Positions 48,188 to 59,790 of a DNA stretch of 64,000 nt are shown in pieces. The DNA comes from Martelella mediterranea DSM 17316 (lineage in GTDB: Bacteria; Pseudomonadota; Alphaproteobacteria; Rhizobiales; Rhizobiaceae): assembly GCF_002043005.1 (NCBI RefSeq), contig NZ_CP020330.1:3862001-3926000 (forward strand), written 5' to 3'. Below the pieces are notes generated by a model. It ran no database searches, was not told the origin of the DNA, and was given only the letters and a program-made list of their open reading frames with translations. Numbering within the stretch: position 1 is the first letter of the stretch; the number at the start of each line of letters is the position of its first letter. The translations under genes and the position numbers were made by a program.

Positions 48188-48967
48188 TTAAACCGTGCCG
48201 CCGAGCGAGGATTCCAGCTCGACCATCTCGCGGCCGCCGGCCATCATGTCCTGCAGCTCCTCCGCGCCGATCTCGCCGCGTTTCGCCGTGCCGAGCGTGT
48301 GGCCGTGGTTGATGACGGTGAAGCGGTCGCCGACGGCGAGCGCGTGGCGGACATTGTGGGTGATGAAGATCACGCCCACGCCGGCCTTGCGCACCCGGTC
48401 GATAGTGGAGAGCACATTGGCGGTCTGGCGCACGCCGAGCGCCGAGGTCGGCTCGTCGAGGATCAGCACCCGCGCGCCGAAATAGACCGCGCGGGCGATC
48501 GCCACGGTCTGCCGCTCGCCGCCCGACAGCGTGCCGACGGCCTGATCGGCGGAGCGCAGATGGATGCCCATCTTCGCCATTTCGTCAACGGTGATCGCGC
48601 CGGCCTTCTTGTGATCGAAGACCTTGATCGGGCCGAAGCGCTTCTCCGGCTCGCGACCCATCCAGAAATTGCGGGTCACCGACATCAGCGGGATCATCGC
48701 CAGGTCCTGGTAGACCGTGGCGATGCCCGCCGCCATCGCGTCGCGCGGGTCCGAGAAGGTTCGCTCCTTTCCGTCCACCAGAATGCGCCCCGCGCTTGGC
48801 TTGTGAACGCCCGACATGGTCTTGATGAAGGTCGATTTGCCGGCGCCGTTATCGCCCAGAAGGCAATGGCATTCTCCGGCGAAAACCGAAAGCGACACGC
48901 CGGCAAGCGCAATGACGGCACCGAAATGCTTTTCGATGTCGACGAGTTCGATCAGGGGTTCGCTCAT
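48188..48967 (-). CDS. CUT2 sugar transporter ATPase, FrcA-like
   Basis: A 259-residue single-domain ATPase: Walker [13 protein letters not shown]-loop ATVYQDLAM, signature [16 protein letters not shown], Walker [15 protein letters not shown]-loop FITHNVRH. Most CUT2 systems use a duplicated ATPase (RbsA). The half-size form is typical of fructose transporter FrcA of rhizobia. The start is one base after the permease stop. The sugar is not proven. Confidence 0.85.
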   Translation of the reverse strand: MSEPLIELVDIEKHFGAVIALAGVSLSVFAGECHCLLGDNGAGKSTFIKTMSGVHKPSAGRILVDGKERTFSDPRDAMAAGIATVYQDLAMIPLMSVTRNFWMGREPEKRFGPIKVFDHKKAGAITVDEMAKMGIHLRSADQAVGTLSGGERQTVAIARAVYFGARVLILDEPTSALGVRQTANVLSTIDRVRKAGVGVIFITHNVRHALAVGDRFTVINHGHTLGTAKRGEIGAEELQDMMAGGREMVELESSLGGTV

Positions 48968-48968
48968 C

Positions 48969-50099
48969 TCAGCGTTCTCCCGTTATGGAGCGGCGGATAT
49001 AGGTGTTGAGGATCACCGCCAGAAGCAGGATGACGCCCAGGAACACCCGAAACAGCGAGCTCTCGACGCCGGCGAAGAACAGGCCCTGCTGGACCACGCC
49101 GAAGATCAGCGCGCCGAGGGCCGCACCGATGACGGAGCCGTAGCCGCCGGTCAGAAGCGCGCCGCCGATGACAACCGAGATGATCGCCTCGAACTCCTTC
49201 AGCAGCCCGCGATCGGCCGCCGCCGAGCCGAATTCCATCACCTGGCAGGTGGCGAAAACGGTGGCACAGAAAGCGGTGAGCATGAACATCAGGATTTTCA
49301 CCCGGTTCACCGGCACGCCGACATAGCGCGCCGCCTGGGCATCGCCGCCGGCGGCAAAGATCCAGTTGCCGAATTTGGTGCGCACCAGAATGAAATGTCC
49401 AACGATGATCAGCGCCAGCGCCCAGACCATCAGCATCGGAATGCCCTCGACCACCGGTTGGCCGGCGCGGGGGCCGGCGACGAAGGTGCCGATCATGTCG
49501 TGCTCGGCGAGCCAGGAGAACAGCCCCTTCAGCACCGTGCCGCCGAACAGAGCGGCCAGCCAGTCGCCCTCGGCCGCCTCACGCACGCCGCCGATGATGG
49601 TCTTCGAGGTGGTGGTGATGGCGATATAGATGGTGAGGCCCCTCAGGATGAACAGAAAGGCGAGCGTGACGATGAACGAGGGGAGCCCGGTGCGGATCAC
49701 CAGATAGCCGTTGAGGGCGCCGATGGCGAGCGCCAGCGCGAAGGCGGCGAGGATCGCGAGCCAGGCGGGCACGCCGAGCTGCACCGTCAACAGTGCGATG
49801 ATGATGCCGGAAAAGCCGATCATCGAGCCGATCGAAAGATCGAACTCGCCGGCGATCATCAACAGGCAGGCGCCGACGGCGAGGATCGCGAACTGTGCCG
49901 AGACCGTGCCCCAGTTGATGAAGCCCTCGGCGGAAAACATGCCGCTGTCGCCGGCAATGAACATGAACAGCACGAACACCAGAATGGTGCCGCAGATGCT
50001 GCCGAGCTCCGGACGCACCAGCGCCTTGCGCCAGCGCGGCACCGCGCGCATGCGCTCCTCGGCGACCATTTCCTCGATCGGCTTGGGTGTTTCGGACAT
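48969..50099 (-). CDS. CUT2 sugar permease, FrcC-like
   Basis: A 376-residue permease of the RbsC/FrcC family with about ten helices. Diagnostic segments are [39 protein letters not shown] and [30 protein letters not shown] favour ATG 50099 ([11 protein letters not shown]) because ATG 50111 abuts the AAGGA site. The frame further upstream covers a terminator hairpin, so it is not coding. Confidence 0.87.
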   Translation of the reverse strand: MSETPKPIEEMVAEERMRAVPRWRKALVRPELGSICGTILVFVLFMFIAGDSGMFSAEGFINWGTVSAQFAILAVGACLLMIAGEFDLSIGSMIGFSGIIIALLTVQLGVPAWLAILAAFALALAIGALNGYLVIRTGLPSFIVTLAFLFILRGLTIYIAITTTSKTIIGGVREAAEGDWLAALFGGTVLKGLFSWLAEHDMIGTFVAGPRAGQPVVEGIPMLMVWALALIIVGHFILVRTKFGNWIFAAGGDAQAARYVGVPVNRVKILMFMLTAFCATVFATCQVMEFGSAAADRGLLKEFEAIISVVIGGALLTGGYGSVIGAALGALIFGVVQQGLFFAGVESSLFRVFLGVILLLAVILNTYIRRSITGER

Positions 50100-50174
50100 G
50101 GACAAGACCATTCCTTCTGGCAGGCAAACGGGCGGCAGCGCGGCGGCGCGCGCCCCTCTTTGCGTGTTGGCAGG

Positions 50175-50207
50175 AAAACGCCGCGCGCCCACAAGGGGCA
50201 CGCGGCG
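50175..50207 (-). terminator. Intra-operon hairpin between binding-protein and permease genes
   Basis: On the minus strand a 12-bp stem with one G-U pair (CGCCGCG-T-GCCC over loop CTTGT) is followed by TTTT. It probably attenuates transcription into the permease and ATPase genes, giving excess binding protein. Confidence 0.75.
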
Positions 50208-50215
50208 CCTGTCAT

Positions 50216-51163
50216 TTAGCGGTACTGACCGGCGTATTTCTCAACCAGTTCGATATTGTCCTTGGTGGTGAAACCGGGACCCGAATTGATCGAGTTGGAC
50301 GGCATGACGCCGTAACGCGCGTAGTTCGTCAGAAGAACCACCGGCAGATAGCCCTGCAGATAGGGCTGCTGGTCGATCGCGAAGTTGATGGTGCCGGCCT
50401 TGATGGCATCGGCGATCGCGGTCGAAAGATCGAACGTGCCGAAATAGACCTCGCCCGACTGGCCCATTTCATCGAGCGCGGCAAGCGTCGGCTCTGCCGA
50501 GTTCGGGCCGAGCGTCAGGATGGCGCCGGTATCGGGATGGGCGTTGAGGTAGGCCATCACCTTCGACTTGACTTCCGAGGGGTCCATGCCGCTGTCGATC
50601 ATCTGGTCGCCGAGTTCCACGCCGAGCCCATCGGCAAAGCCCTGGCAGCGTTCCACCGAGGCCGGGTTGGTGATGTAGTGGTTGACGCAGACGAAGCTTT
50701 CCGCGCCGGATTCATTCTTCGCGCGTTCGCCGGCAAGCTTGCCGGCGGTATATTCCGGCTGGCCGATATGCATCATCGCGCCGAGTTTCTTCGACTGCTC
50801 CTCGGTGCCCGAATTGATGGTGATCACCGGAATGCCCTTGGCAACGGCGTCGGAGACCGGGCCGGAAAGCACGTCGTAATCGGCGATGGTGACGATGATG
50901 CCGTCCGGATTGGAGGCGGTCGCCTGCTGGACGATGCGCGCCATGTCGGCAAGGTCGCCGGAGGCGGGATTGCGATATTCCACTTCGACATCCATCTGGT
51001 CGCCCGCCACATTGATGGCGTTCTTGATGGTGTTCCACCAGCTGTCGCTGTCGGGCGCATGCGAGATCAGCACGAAACGCTCGCCTTCGGCCTGAGCTGC
51101 CGCGGGCAGCATGGCGCCAAACGCAAGTGCCGTGGCCGCAAGGGCCAGTAATTGCTTCTTCAT
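50216..51163 (-). CDS. CUT2 sugar-binding protein, FrcB-like
   Basis: Periplasmic receptor of 315 residues with a signal peptide (MKKQLLALAATALAFGAMLPAAAQA). The ribose-binding-protein fold shows RFVLISHAPDSDSWWNTIKNAINVA, DGIIVTIADYDVLSGPV, GIPVITINSG, ASVERCQGFADGL and INFAIDQQPYLQGYLPV. It is first in the operon, ahead of an attenuator. The ligand is a monosaccharide; the fructose assignment rests only on resemblance to frcBCA. No frcR or frcK neighbours are present. Confidence 0.85.
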   Translation of the reverse strand: MKKQLLALAATALAFGAMLPAAAQAEGERFVLISHAPDSDSWWNTIKNAINVAGDQMDVEVEYRNPASGDLADMARIVQQATASNPDGIIVTIADYDVLSGPVSDAVAKGIPVITINSGTEEQSKKLGAMMHIGQPEYTAGKLAGERAKNESGAESFVCVNHYITNPASVERCQGFADGLGVELGDQMIDSGMDPSEVKSKVMAYLNAHPDTGAILTLGPNSAEPTLAALDEMGQSGEVYFGTFDLSTAIADAIKAGTINFAIDQQPYLQGYLPVVLLTNYARYGVMPSNSINSGPGFTTKDNIELVEKYAGQYR

Positions 51164-51414
51164 GGATTCCTCCCGTTCAAAACCGGGGCCATCTCCTCAC
51201 AGCCGGCCGGTCTTCTCCCAAACGCGGCCCGTTCCCCGTGCCGCATGAAAAAGAATTTATATTCCATTCTTTCTCACTTCAATATTTATTTGCTATTTTC
51301 TGCTTTGCACGGGTGAACATTAGCATAAAGTATAACAAGCTATCTGGCCGACGCGGAAAGTCAGGCCCCGCTTCGCCCCGCCATTTACGGGCCGAAAGCC
51401 TTTCGCCCAAAACG
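51164..51414. promoter_or_regulatory. AT-rich leader of the CUT2 operon
   Basis: No gene is seen. Bases 51245-51345 are markedly AT-rich for this genome (ATATTTATTTGC, AAAGTATAAC), which fits a promoter and regulator-binding region for the minus-strand binding-protein gene. I could not single out one operator. Confidence 0.4.
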
Positions 51415-51444
51415 GAAAAACCCCGGCGATCGCTCGCCGGGGCT
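51415..51444 (-). terminator. Rho-independent terminator of aspS
   Basis: On the minus strand a perfect 9-bp stem CCCCGGCGA/TCGCCGGGG (51421-51429 and 51434-51442) with a 4-base loop is followed by TTTTT, about 30 bases past the aspS stop. Confidence 0.88.
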
Positions 51445-51471
51445 TCCCAATAACTGCGTTGCCTTAAGGCC

Positions 51472-53259
51472 TCAGTCCTTCTTCTTGGGCATCAGCCGGA
51501 GGCCGAGTTCGCGGAGCTGGGCCGGTTCGGCCTCGGAGGGGCCGCCCATCAGAAGGTCCTGGGCCTGCTGGTTCATCGGGAACAGCGCGACCTCGCGCAC
51601 GGTCTTGGCGCCGGCGAGCAGCATCACGATACGGTCGATGCCGAAAGCGCAGCCGCCATGCGGGGGCGCGCCATACTGGAAGGCGCGGTAGAGGCCGCCG
51701 AACTGCTCCTCGACGTCCGCGGCGCTCTTGCCGGTAATCTCGAACGCCTTGACCATGACCTCCGGCAACTGGTTACGGATCGACCCGGAGGCGATCTCGT
51801 AGCCGTTGCAGACGGCGTCATACTGATAGGCCTTGATCGTCAGCGGGTCCTGGTTTTCCAGCGCATCAAGACCGCCCTGCGGCATCGAGAACGGGTTGTG
51901 CGAGAAATCGACCTTCTTCTCGTCTTCCAGCCATTCGTAGAACGGGAAGTCGACGATCCAGCAAAGCTCGAACCGGTCCTTGTCGGTGAGCCCCAGCTCA
52001 TCGCCGACGCGCGTGCGGGCTTCGCCGGCGAACTTGTAGAACTTGGACGGCTCGCCCGCGACGAAGAAGCAGGCATCGCCCTCGTCGAGGCCAAGCTGCG
52101 CGCGGATCGCCTCGGTGCGCTCCGGGCCGATGTTCTTGGCAAGCGGTCCGGCACCATCGAGCGTCTCGCCTTCCTTGCGCCAGAAGATGTAGCCCAGCCC
52201 CGGCTGGCCCTGGCCCTGCGCCCAGGAGTTCATCCGGTCGCAGAAGGCGCGGGAGCCGCCGGTCTTGGCCGGTATCGCCCAGACCTCGACCTTCGGGTTC
52301 TTCTCGATCATGCCGGCGAACACCTTGAAGCCGGAGCCGGCGAAATGCTCGGTGACCGCTTCCATGACAATCGGGTTACGAAGGTCCGGCTTGTCGGACC
52401 CGTATTTGCGGATCGCCTCGTCATAGGGAATGCGCGGCCATTTCCTGGTGACCGGCTTGCCGTCGGCGAATTTTTCGAAGATGCCGGTCATCACCGGCTC
52501 CATGGTTTCCCAGACATCTTCCTGGGTAACGAAGCTCATCTCGACATCGAGCTGGTAGAATTCGCCCGGCAGGCGGTCGGCGCGCGGGTCCTCGTCGCGG
52601 AAGCACGGCGCGATCTGGAAATAGCGGTCGAAACCGGCAACCATCAGAAGCTGCTTGTACTGCTGCGGGGCCTGCGGCAGGGCATAGAACTTGCCCTGAT
52701 GGATGCGGCTCGGCACCAGGAAGTCGCGCGCGCCTTCGGGCGACGACGCCGTCAGGATCGGCGTGGAATACTCGCCGAAGCCGGCATCGGCCATGGCCGA
52801 ACGCATCGAGGCGACGATCTTGGTGCGCTTGACGATGTTGGCGTGCAGCGTTTCGCGGCGCAGATCCAGGAAGCGGTATTTCAGGCGGACGTCTTCGGGA
52901 TAGTCCGGTTCGCCGAACACCGGAACCGGCAGTTCCTTCGCCGCCGATAGCACCTCGATCTCTTCCGCATAAAGCTCGATCTCGCCGGTCGCCATGTTCT
53001 TGTTGACGGTGTCTTCCGAGCGCGCACGCACCTTGCCGTCAATGCGAATCACCCATTCGCCGCGCACCTTCTCGGCGGTGGCGAAGGCGGGCGAATCCGG
53101 ATCGGCGACCACCTGGGTCATGCCGTAATGGTCGCGCAGGTCGATGAAGAGCACGCCGCCATGGTCGCGCACGCGGTGCACCCAGCCGGAAAGGCGGGCG
53201 GTCTGGCCAACGTCGGACTTGTTGAGGGCGGCACAGGTATGGCTGCGGTAGCGGTGCAT
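51472..53259 (-). CDS. aspS: Aspartyl-tRNA synthetase
   Basis: Class II aminoacyl-tRNA synthetase, 595 residues. The N-terminal OB anticodon-binding fold ([19 protein letters not shown]) is followed by class II motifs: [24 protein letters not shown] in motif 2, [15 protein letters not shown] in motif 3, and the bacterial GAD insert. Alphaproteobacterial AspRS is often non-discriminating and also charges tRNA-Asn; sequence reading alone does not settle this. ATG 53259 is the family start. Confidence 0.96.
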   Translation of the reverse strand: MHRYRSHTCAALNKSDVGQTARLSGWVHRVRDHGGVLFIDLRDHYGMTQVVADPDSPAFATAEKVRGEWVIRIDGKVRARSEDTVNKNMATGEIELYAEEIEVLSAAKELPVPVFGEPDYPEDVRLKYRFLDLRRETLHANIVKRTKIVASMRSAMADAGFGEYSTPILTASSPEGARDFLVPSRIHQGKFYALPQAPQQYKQLLMVAGFDRYFQIAPCFRDEDPRADRLPGEFYQLDVEMSFVTQEDVWETMEPVMTGIFEKFADGKPVTRKWPRIPYDEAIRKYGSDKPDLRNPIVMEAVTEHFAGSGFKVFAGMIEKNPKVEVWAIPAKTGGSRAFCDRMNSWAQGQGQPGLGYIFWRKEGETLDGAGPLAKNIGPERTEAIRAQLGLDEGDACFFVAGEPSKFYKFAGEARTRVGDELGLTDKDRFELCWIVDFPFYEWLEDEKKVDFSHNPFSMPQGGLDALENQDPLTIKAYQYDAVCNGYEIASGSIRNQLPEVMVKAFEITGKSAADVEEQFGGLYRAFQYGAPPHGGCAFGIDRIVMLLAGAKTVREVALFPMNQQAQDLLMGGPSEAEPAQLRELGLRLMPKKKD

Positions 53260-53493
53260 AATCTTTTCCGTAACGGGTTTTCGGGCGCGCGGAACGGCCC
53301 CGTATCATGAATTCGCGCGGAAAAGCGCATGACGGGGGCATTTTGTCAAGGAAAAGCCCCGCGCGAAGGAGGAAATCAGCTTCGTGAGAGGTCTCTCGAG
53401 GGGTGGCGTTTTCGCGCTCCCGCCGCCCCTTCCCTTGACATCGCCGCCGCAAAGGCGAAGGAAAGGTGGCGAAAAACGAGACGATATTTGAAG

Positions 53494-54639
53494 ATGATCG
53501 AAACCACCGCCGCCCTTGCCGAGGCTTGTGCCACGCTTGCCAAATCCGACTTCGTCACGATCGACACCGAATTCATCCGCGAAAGCACGTTCTGGCCGGA
53601 ACTCTGCCTGATCCAGATGGCGAGCCCCGATCTGGAAGTGCTGGTGGACCCGCTGGCAAAGGGCATCGACCTCAAGCCATTCTTCGAGCTGATGGCCGAT
53701 GCCTCGGTGGTGAAGGTGTTTCACGCCGCGCGGCAGGACCTCGAGATCGTCTATCATCTCGGCAACATGCTGCCCGCGCCGCTGTTCGACACCCAGGTCG
53801 CCGCCATGGTCTGCGGCTTCGGCGACAGCGTTTCCTATGATCAGCTGGTCTCCCGCATCACCGGCGCGCATATCGACAAATCCTCGCGCTTCACCGACTG
53901 GCGCGCCCGTCCGCTCAACGACAAGCAGCTTTCCTATGCGCTGGCCGACGTCACCCATCTGCGGGACGTCTATCTGAAGCTCAAGGAACAGCTTGAAAGC
54001 GAGGGCCGCACCGACTGGGTGGAGGAGGAGATGGCTATCCTCGAAAACCCGCAGACCTACGACCTGCCGCCGGAAATGGCCTGGACGCGGCTGAAGCTTC
54101 GGATCAAGAAGCCGATCGATTTCGCGGTGATGCAGAAGGTCGCCGAATGGCGCGAGAACGAGGCGCGCGAACGCAACCAGCCCCGCCGCCGGGTGTTGAA
54201 GGACGACACGATCTACGAGATTGCCCAGCAGCATCCGACCGAGCCGGAGGCGCTGGCGAAGCTGCGGATGATCCCCAAGGGCTGGGAACGCTCTCAGCCG
54301 GCAGCGGGCCTGCTGGAGGCGGTCAAGACGGCGCTCGCCATACCCAAGGCCGACCTTCCGCGCCTGCCCCGCCAGCCGCACATGCCGGAAGGGGCAGCTG
54401 CGGCCGCCGAGCTTTTGAAGGTGCTGCTCAAGATCGTCGCCGAGCAGAACAAGGTCGCCGCCCGCGTGATCGCCTCCTCCGACGATCTCGACAAGATCGC
54501 GGCGGAGGGCGAGAACGCCGATGTCGAGGCGATGAAGGGCTGGCGGCGCAAGCTTTACGGCGAGCCGGCGCTGAGGCTTCTGAACGGCGATGTCGCGCTG
54601 CGCTTCGTCGACAAGAAGGTCGAGATGATCGAGGTCTGA
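53494..54639 (+). CDS. rnd: Ribonuclease D
   Basis: 3'-5' exoribonuclease for tRNA 3' maturation. The 381 residues show the DEDD exonuclease motifs FVTIDTEFIRE, VFHAARQDLEIVY and YALADVTHL, then an HRDC domain (MQKVAEWRENEARERNQPRRRVLKD). ATG 53494 starts the family homology; the 55 codons of open frame upstream (from 53329) lie in the aspS promoter gap and look random. It is divergent from aspS. Confidence 0.93.
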   Translation: MIETTAALAEACATLAKSDFVTIDTEFIRESTFWPELCLIQMASPDLEVLVDPLAKGIDLKPFFELMADASVVKVFHAARQDLEIVYHLGNMLPAPLFDTQVAAMVCGFGDSVSYDQLVSRITGAHIDKSSRFTDWRARPLNDKQLSYALADVTHLRDVYLKLKEQLESEGRTDWVEEEMAILENPQTYDLPPEMAWTRLKLRIKKPIDFAVMQKVAEWRENEARERNQPRRRVLKDDTIYEIAQQHPTEPEALAKLRMIPKGWERSQPAAGLLEAVKTALAIPKADLPRLPRQPHMPEGAAAAAELLKVLLKIVAEQNKVAARVIASSDDLDKIAAEGENADVEAMKGWRRKLYGEPALRLLNGDVALRFVDKKVEMIEV

Positions 54640-54722
54640 CACGAAAGCTTCATGGCTCCGTGAAATCGCCGACATAAGCAGGCGCTAACGCTCCCCGTGT
54701 TTCCAACATACGGGGATATTTC

Positions 54723-56063
54723 ATGAAGACCCTCTTTCTTGTCGCTGCCGCCACGCTTATGGCCGGCACGGCCCTTGCCGACGACACGCAGTTCCAGGCA
54801 ACGCTCACCAGCCACGCCATCCTGCCGGCAAACACTATCATCGCCGTACCGGCGGACGCGCCCGTCTATATCCAGACATCGGCCAAGTTCCTGAAGCCCG
54901 GCCAGCCGCGCGTCGCCGAAATCGGCAGCGTTCCCGGCATGTCCGCCAAGCGCGAGACCGGCCTTGCGACGCCGTTCGACGGCCAGCCGATGCAGGGCTT
55001 TTCCGGCATCAAGGCCATGGGTGACGGCACGTTCTGGTCGCTCTCCGACAATGGTTTCGGTTCCAAGGCAAACTCGTCCGACGCCGCGCTGATGATCCAC
55101 CATATCGCCTTCGACTGGGACGCCGGCACGGTCGACCGGAAGGAAACCATCTTCCTCTCCGACCCGAACATGGTCGCGCCCTTCCCGATCGTGCTTGAAG
55201 GGTCCGACAGCCGCTATCTCACCGGCGCGGACTTCGACATCGAATCGATCCAGCCGGTCGCGGACGGCTTCTGGATCGGCGACGAACTCGGCCCCTATCT
55301 GCTGAAGTTCAATACGGCCGGCGAACTCCAGGCCGTCATTGAAACGCTGGCCGACGGCGAGCCGGTGATGTCGCCCGACAACGTCTCGCTGTCGCTGCCG
55401 AACCCGGGCGGCGAAATGCCGGCCTACAACCTGCCGCGCTCCGGCGGTTTCGAGGGCATGGCGATCTCGCCGGATGGCGCGCATCTTTACGCCATGCTGG
55501 AAAAGCCGATCGTCGTTGACGGCAAGCCGGAAATGGCTGATGGCAAGCAGGCGCTGCGCGTGCTGGAATTCGACACCGCCGCCGAGCAATGGACCGGCCG
55601 CTACTGGCTCTATCCGTTCGCCGATGGCGGCACCAATATCGGCGATTTCAACATGATCGACGCCACCACCGGTCTCGTCATCGAACGCGATGGCGGCGAA
55701 GGCGACCCTTCAATGGCCTGCGCCTTCGACACGGCCACCGGCTGCTTCGAGAAGCCCGCCATGCTGAAGCGCATCTACAAGATCGAGATGAATGACGACA
55801 ACGTCAACGCCGCCGCCCGCAAGATCGGCTATATCGATCTGATGAATATCGCGGACCCGAATGGCGTTGCCCGTCAGGGCGGCAAGGACGGCGTCTACAC
55901 CATGCCGTTCGTGACGATCGAGGATGTGGACGTGATTGACGACAGCCACATCATCGTCGGCAACGACAACAACCTGCCGTTCTCGGCCGGCCGCAGCCTG
56001 AATGCCGCCGACGACAACGAATTCGTCATCCTCGAAGTCGCCGACTTCCTGAACGCGAAGTAA
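54723..56063 (+). CDS. Exported phytase-like (esterase-like activity) protein
   Basis: A 446-residue secreted protein with a signal peptide (MKTLFLVAAATLMAGTALA-DD). It resembles the phytase-like/esterase-like beta-propeller family: FSGIKAMGDGTFWSLSDNGFG, DFDIESIQPVADGFWIGDELGPYLLKF, GGFEGMAISPDGAHLYAMLE and NDNNLPFSAGR. Related proteins act on phosphate esters or of unknown substrates. Its position near ppk-ppx suggests phosphate metabolism, which is inference. Confidence 0.82.
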   Translation: MKTLFLVAAATLMAGTALADDTQFQATLTSHAILPANTIIAVPADAPVYIQTSAKFLKPGQPRVAEIGSVPGMSAKRETGLATPFDGQPMQGFSGIKAMGDGTFWSLSDNGFGSKANSSDAALMIHHIAFDWDAGTVDRKETIFLSDPNMVAPFPIVLEGSDSRYLTGADFDIESIQPVADGFWIGDELGPYLLKFNTAGELQAVIETLADGEPVMSPDNVSLSLPNPGGEMPAYNLPRSGGFEGMAISPDGAHLYAMLEKPIVVDGKPEMADGKQALRVLEFDTAAEQWTGRYWLYPFADGGTNIGDFNMIDATTGLVIERDGGEGDPSMACAFDTATGCFEKPAMLKRIYKIEMNDDNVNAAARKIGYIDLMNIADPNGVARQGGKDGVYTMPFVTIEDVDVIDDSHIIVGNDNNLPFSAGRSLNAADDNEFVILEVADFLNAK

Positions 56064-56069
56064 GCTTCT

Positions 56070-56099
56070 GACGCCCGGCTGCCATGGCGGTCGGGCGTC
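56070..56099. terminator. Hairpin between convergent genes
   Basis: An 8-bp stem GACGCCCG/CGGGCGTC (56070-56077 and 56092-56099), with further inner pairing, lies between the phytase-like gene and the DUF2000 gene. No clear T-run is present. Confidence 0.5.
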
Positions 56100-56102
56100 T
56101 CC

Positions 56103-56510
56103 TCACGGGTGCATCTTCGCGCCCTTTGTGATCTTGTCGGCGATCTTCTTTTCCGCCCGAAAGGCGATGCCGACCACCTTGGCGTCCTCCGGCGAAAATT
56201 CGGCGAAGACGGCGCGATTGGCGGCGTCATGGCCCGTCGAAAACATCTCCTCGATATAGAGCGCCGCCGGCACGCCGCGTTCCAGCGCACGGGTCTGCAC
56301 CTTCTTCAGCGTGTCGCCATCGCCGCACAGCACAATGATCGGCTGGGCAGAGATCGGGTGATAGACATTCCCCGCGCCGTCCCTGTAGTCTTCCCCCAAC
56401 ACGCCCTCTGCCGCGCCGGCGACGCCGGTCGCGAGAAAGGCGGTGACGTTGAGCTTCTGCCATTGCGCAAGATCCTCGCGCACGACGATGACGAATTTGG
56501 TGTCGAACAT
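56103..56510 (-). CDS. DUF2000 family protein
   Basis: A 135-residue protein of the DUF2000 family: MFDTKFVIVVREDLAQWQKLNVTAFLATG at the N-terminus, QPIIVLCGDGDTLKKV, and LYIEEMF. The fold is related to peptidyl-tRNA hydrolase-like proteins, but no role is known to me. The family-typical N-terminus fixes ATG 56510, whose codon overlaps the divergent AraC gene's start codon by two bases. Confidence 0.85.
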   Translation of the reverse strand: MFDTKFVIVVREDLAQWQKLNVTAFLATGVAGAAEGVLGEDYRDGAGNVYHPISAQPIIVLCGDGDTLKKVQTRALERGVPAALYIEEMFSTGHDAANRAVFAEFSPEDAKVVGIAFRAEKKIADKITKGAKMHP

Positions 56511-57453
56511 GAATGCGAACTCCGGGAAGGGATTTGAACGGTCGGGCGCCATCCTAGCGAAAGCGAAGGGCGGCGATCTTGAACGTTCGTGCAGGCGTGA
56601 CGCGATCTTCGCCGCGCCTGCCGAGGATGGCATCGAGCGGCTGGAGGCGCGGTTTTCCGGCAACGGCTTTGCGCCGCACCGCCACGACACCTATGCGCTG
56701 GGGCTGACCATGGCCGGCGTCCAGACCTTTTCCTATCGCGGCGCGGCGCGCTTTTCGACGCCCGGCCGGCTGATCATCCTGCATCCAGATGAGCTGCATG
56801 ACGGCGGCGCCGGCGGCGAGGACGGGCTCACCTACCGGATGATCTACCTGCCGCCGGAAAAGATCATGGCCGCCTTGGAAGGGCTCGCGACCGCCCTCCC
56901 CTTTGTCCGCGATCCCGTGGCCGATGACGGCCAGATGAGGGCAAGCCTGATCGAGGCGCTCGACGAACTCGACGGCGAAATGGGCGAATTGAAGCGCGAC
57001 GGCCTGATCGCCGAGATCGCCCATCACCTTCTGCGCCTCGGCGACGCCCGGGGCCGCGCGGCGAAATCCATCGACCGCCGGGCGCTCGCGCTTTGCCGCG
57101 ACTTCTTGAGCGAATGCGCGGAGGAAGCGATCAACTCGCAACGGCTGGAGGAGATCGCCGGACTCGACCGGTTCACGCTCGCCCGCCAGTTCCGGACGCT
57201 CTACGGCACCAGCCCGCACCGCTACCTCGTCCAGCGACGCCTTTCGCGGGCAAGGGCGATGATCATTGCGGGCGCGCCGCTGGCCGAGGCCGCCACCGCT
57301 TCCGGCTTTGCCGACCAGAGCCACATGACCCGGCATTTCGCCAAGACCTACGGAATGCCGCCCGGGCGATTTCGGGCGTTGACCCTTGCCGCGCACGCAG
57401 AGGAAGAGAAGCATCCCGCTTCTCCTCGGCACTGCCGCGGGTTGAGACGCTGA
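56509..57453 (+). CDS. AraC-family transcriptional regulator
   Basis: A 314-residue regulator: N-terminal AraC cupin (FAPHRHDTYALGLTMAGVQTFSYRG, PGRLIILHPDELHDG) and C-terminal double HTH (LEEIAGLDRFTLARQFRTLYGTSPHRYLVQRRL and LAEAATASGFADQSHMTRHFAKTYGMPPGRFR). No in-frame start exists between 56509 and the domain, so the gene must begin at or before 56509, overlapping the divergent DUF2000 start. It may control that neighbour. It ends 139 bp before ppk. Confidence 0.85.
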   Translation: MNANSGKGFERSGAILAKAKGGDLERSCRRDAIFAAPAEDGIERLEARFSGNGFAPHRHDTYALGLTMAGVQTFSYRGAARFSTPGRLIILHPDELHDGGAGGEDGLTYRMIYLPPEKIMAALEGLATALPFVRDPVADDGQMRASLIEALDELDGEMGELKRDGLIAEIAHHLLRLGDARGRAAKSIDRRALALCRDFLSECAEEAINSQRLEEIAGLDRFTLARQFRTLYGTSPHRYLVQRRLSRARAMIIAGAPLAEAATASGFADQSHMTRHFAKTYGMPPGRFRALTLAAHAEEEKHPASPRHCRGLRR

Positions 57454-57592
57454 ATGCGAATTCGCGCCTGAAATGCGGGGCAATCGCTACAAAACTGCTA
57501 TATGTCATAGTATCGTTGCCAAACTGGGCTAAGCGGCAAATGATCAACGACCGCATGCCGATATCCGGCCAGCAAGAGGAAGAACGCACATC

Positions 57593-59779
<2,187 letters not shown>

Positions 59780-59790
59780 GCCGGGTATTT

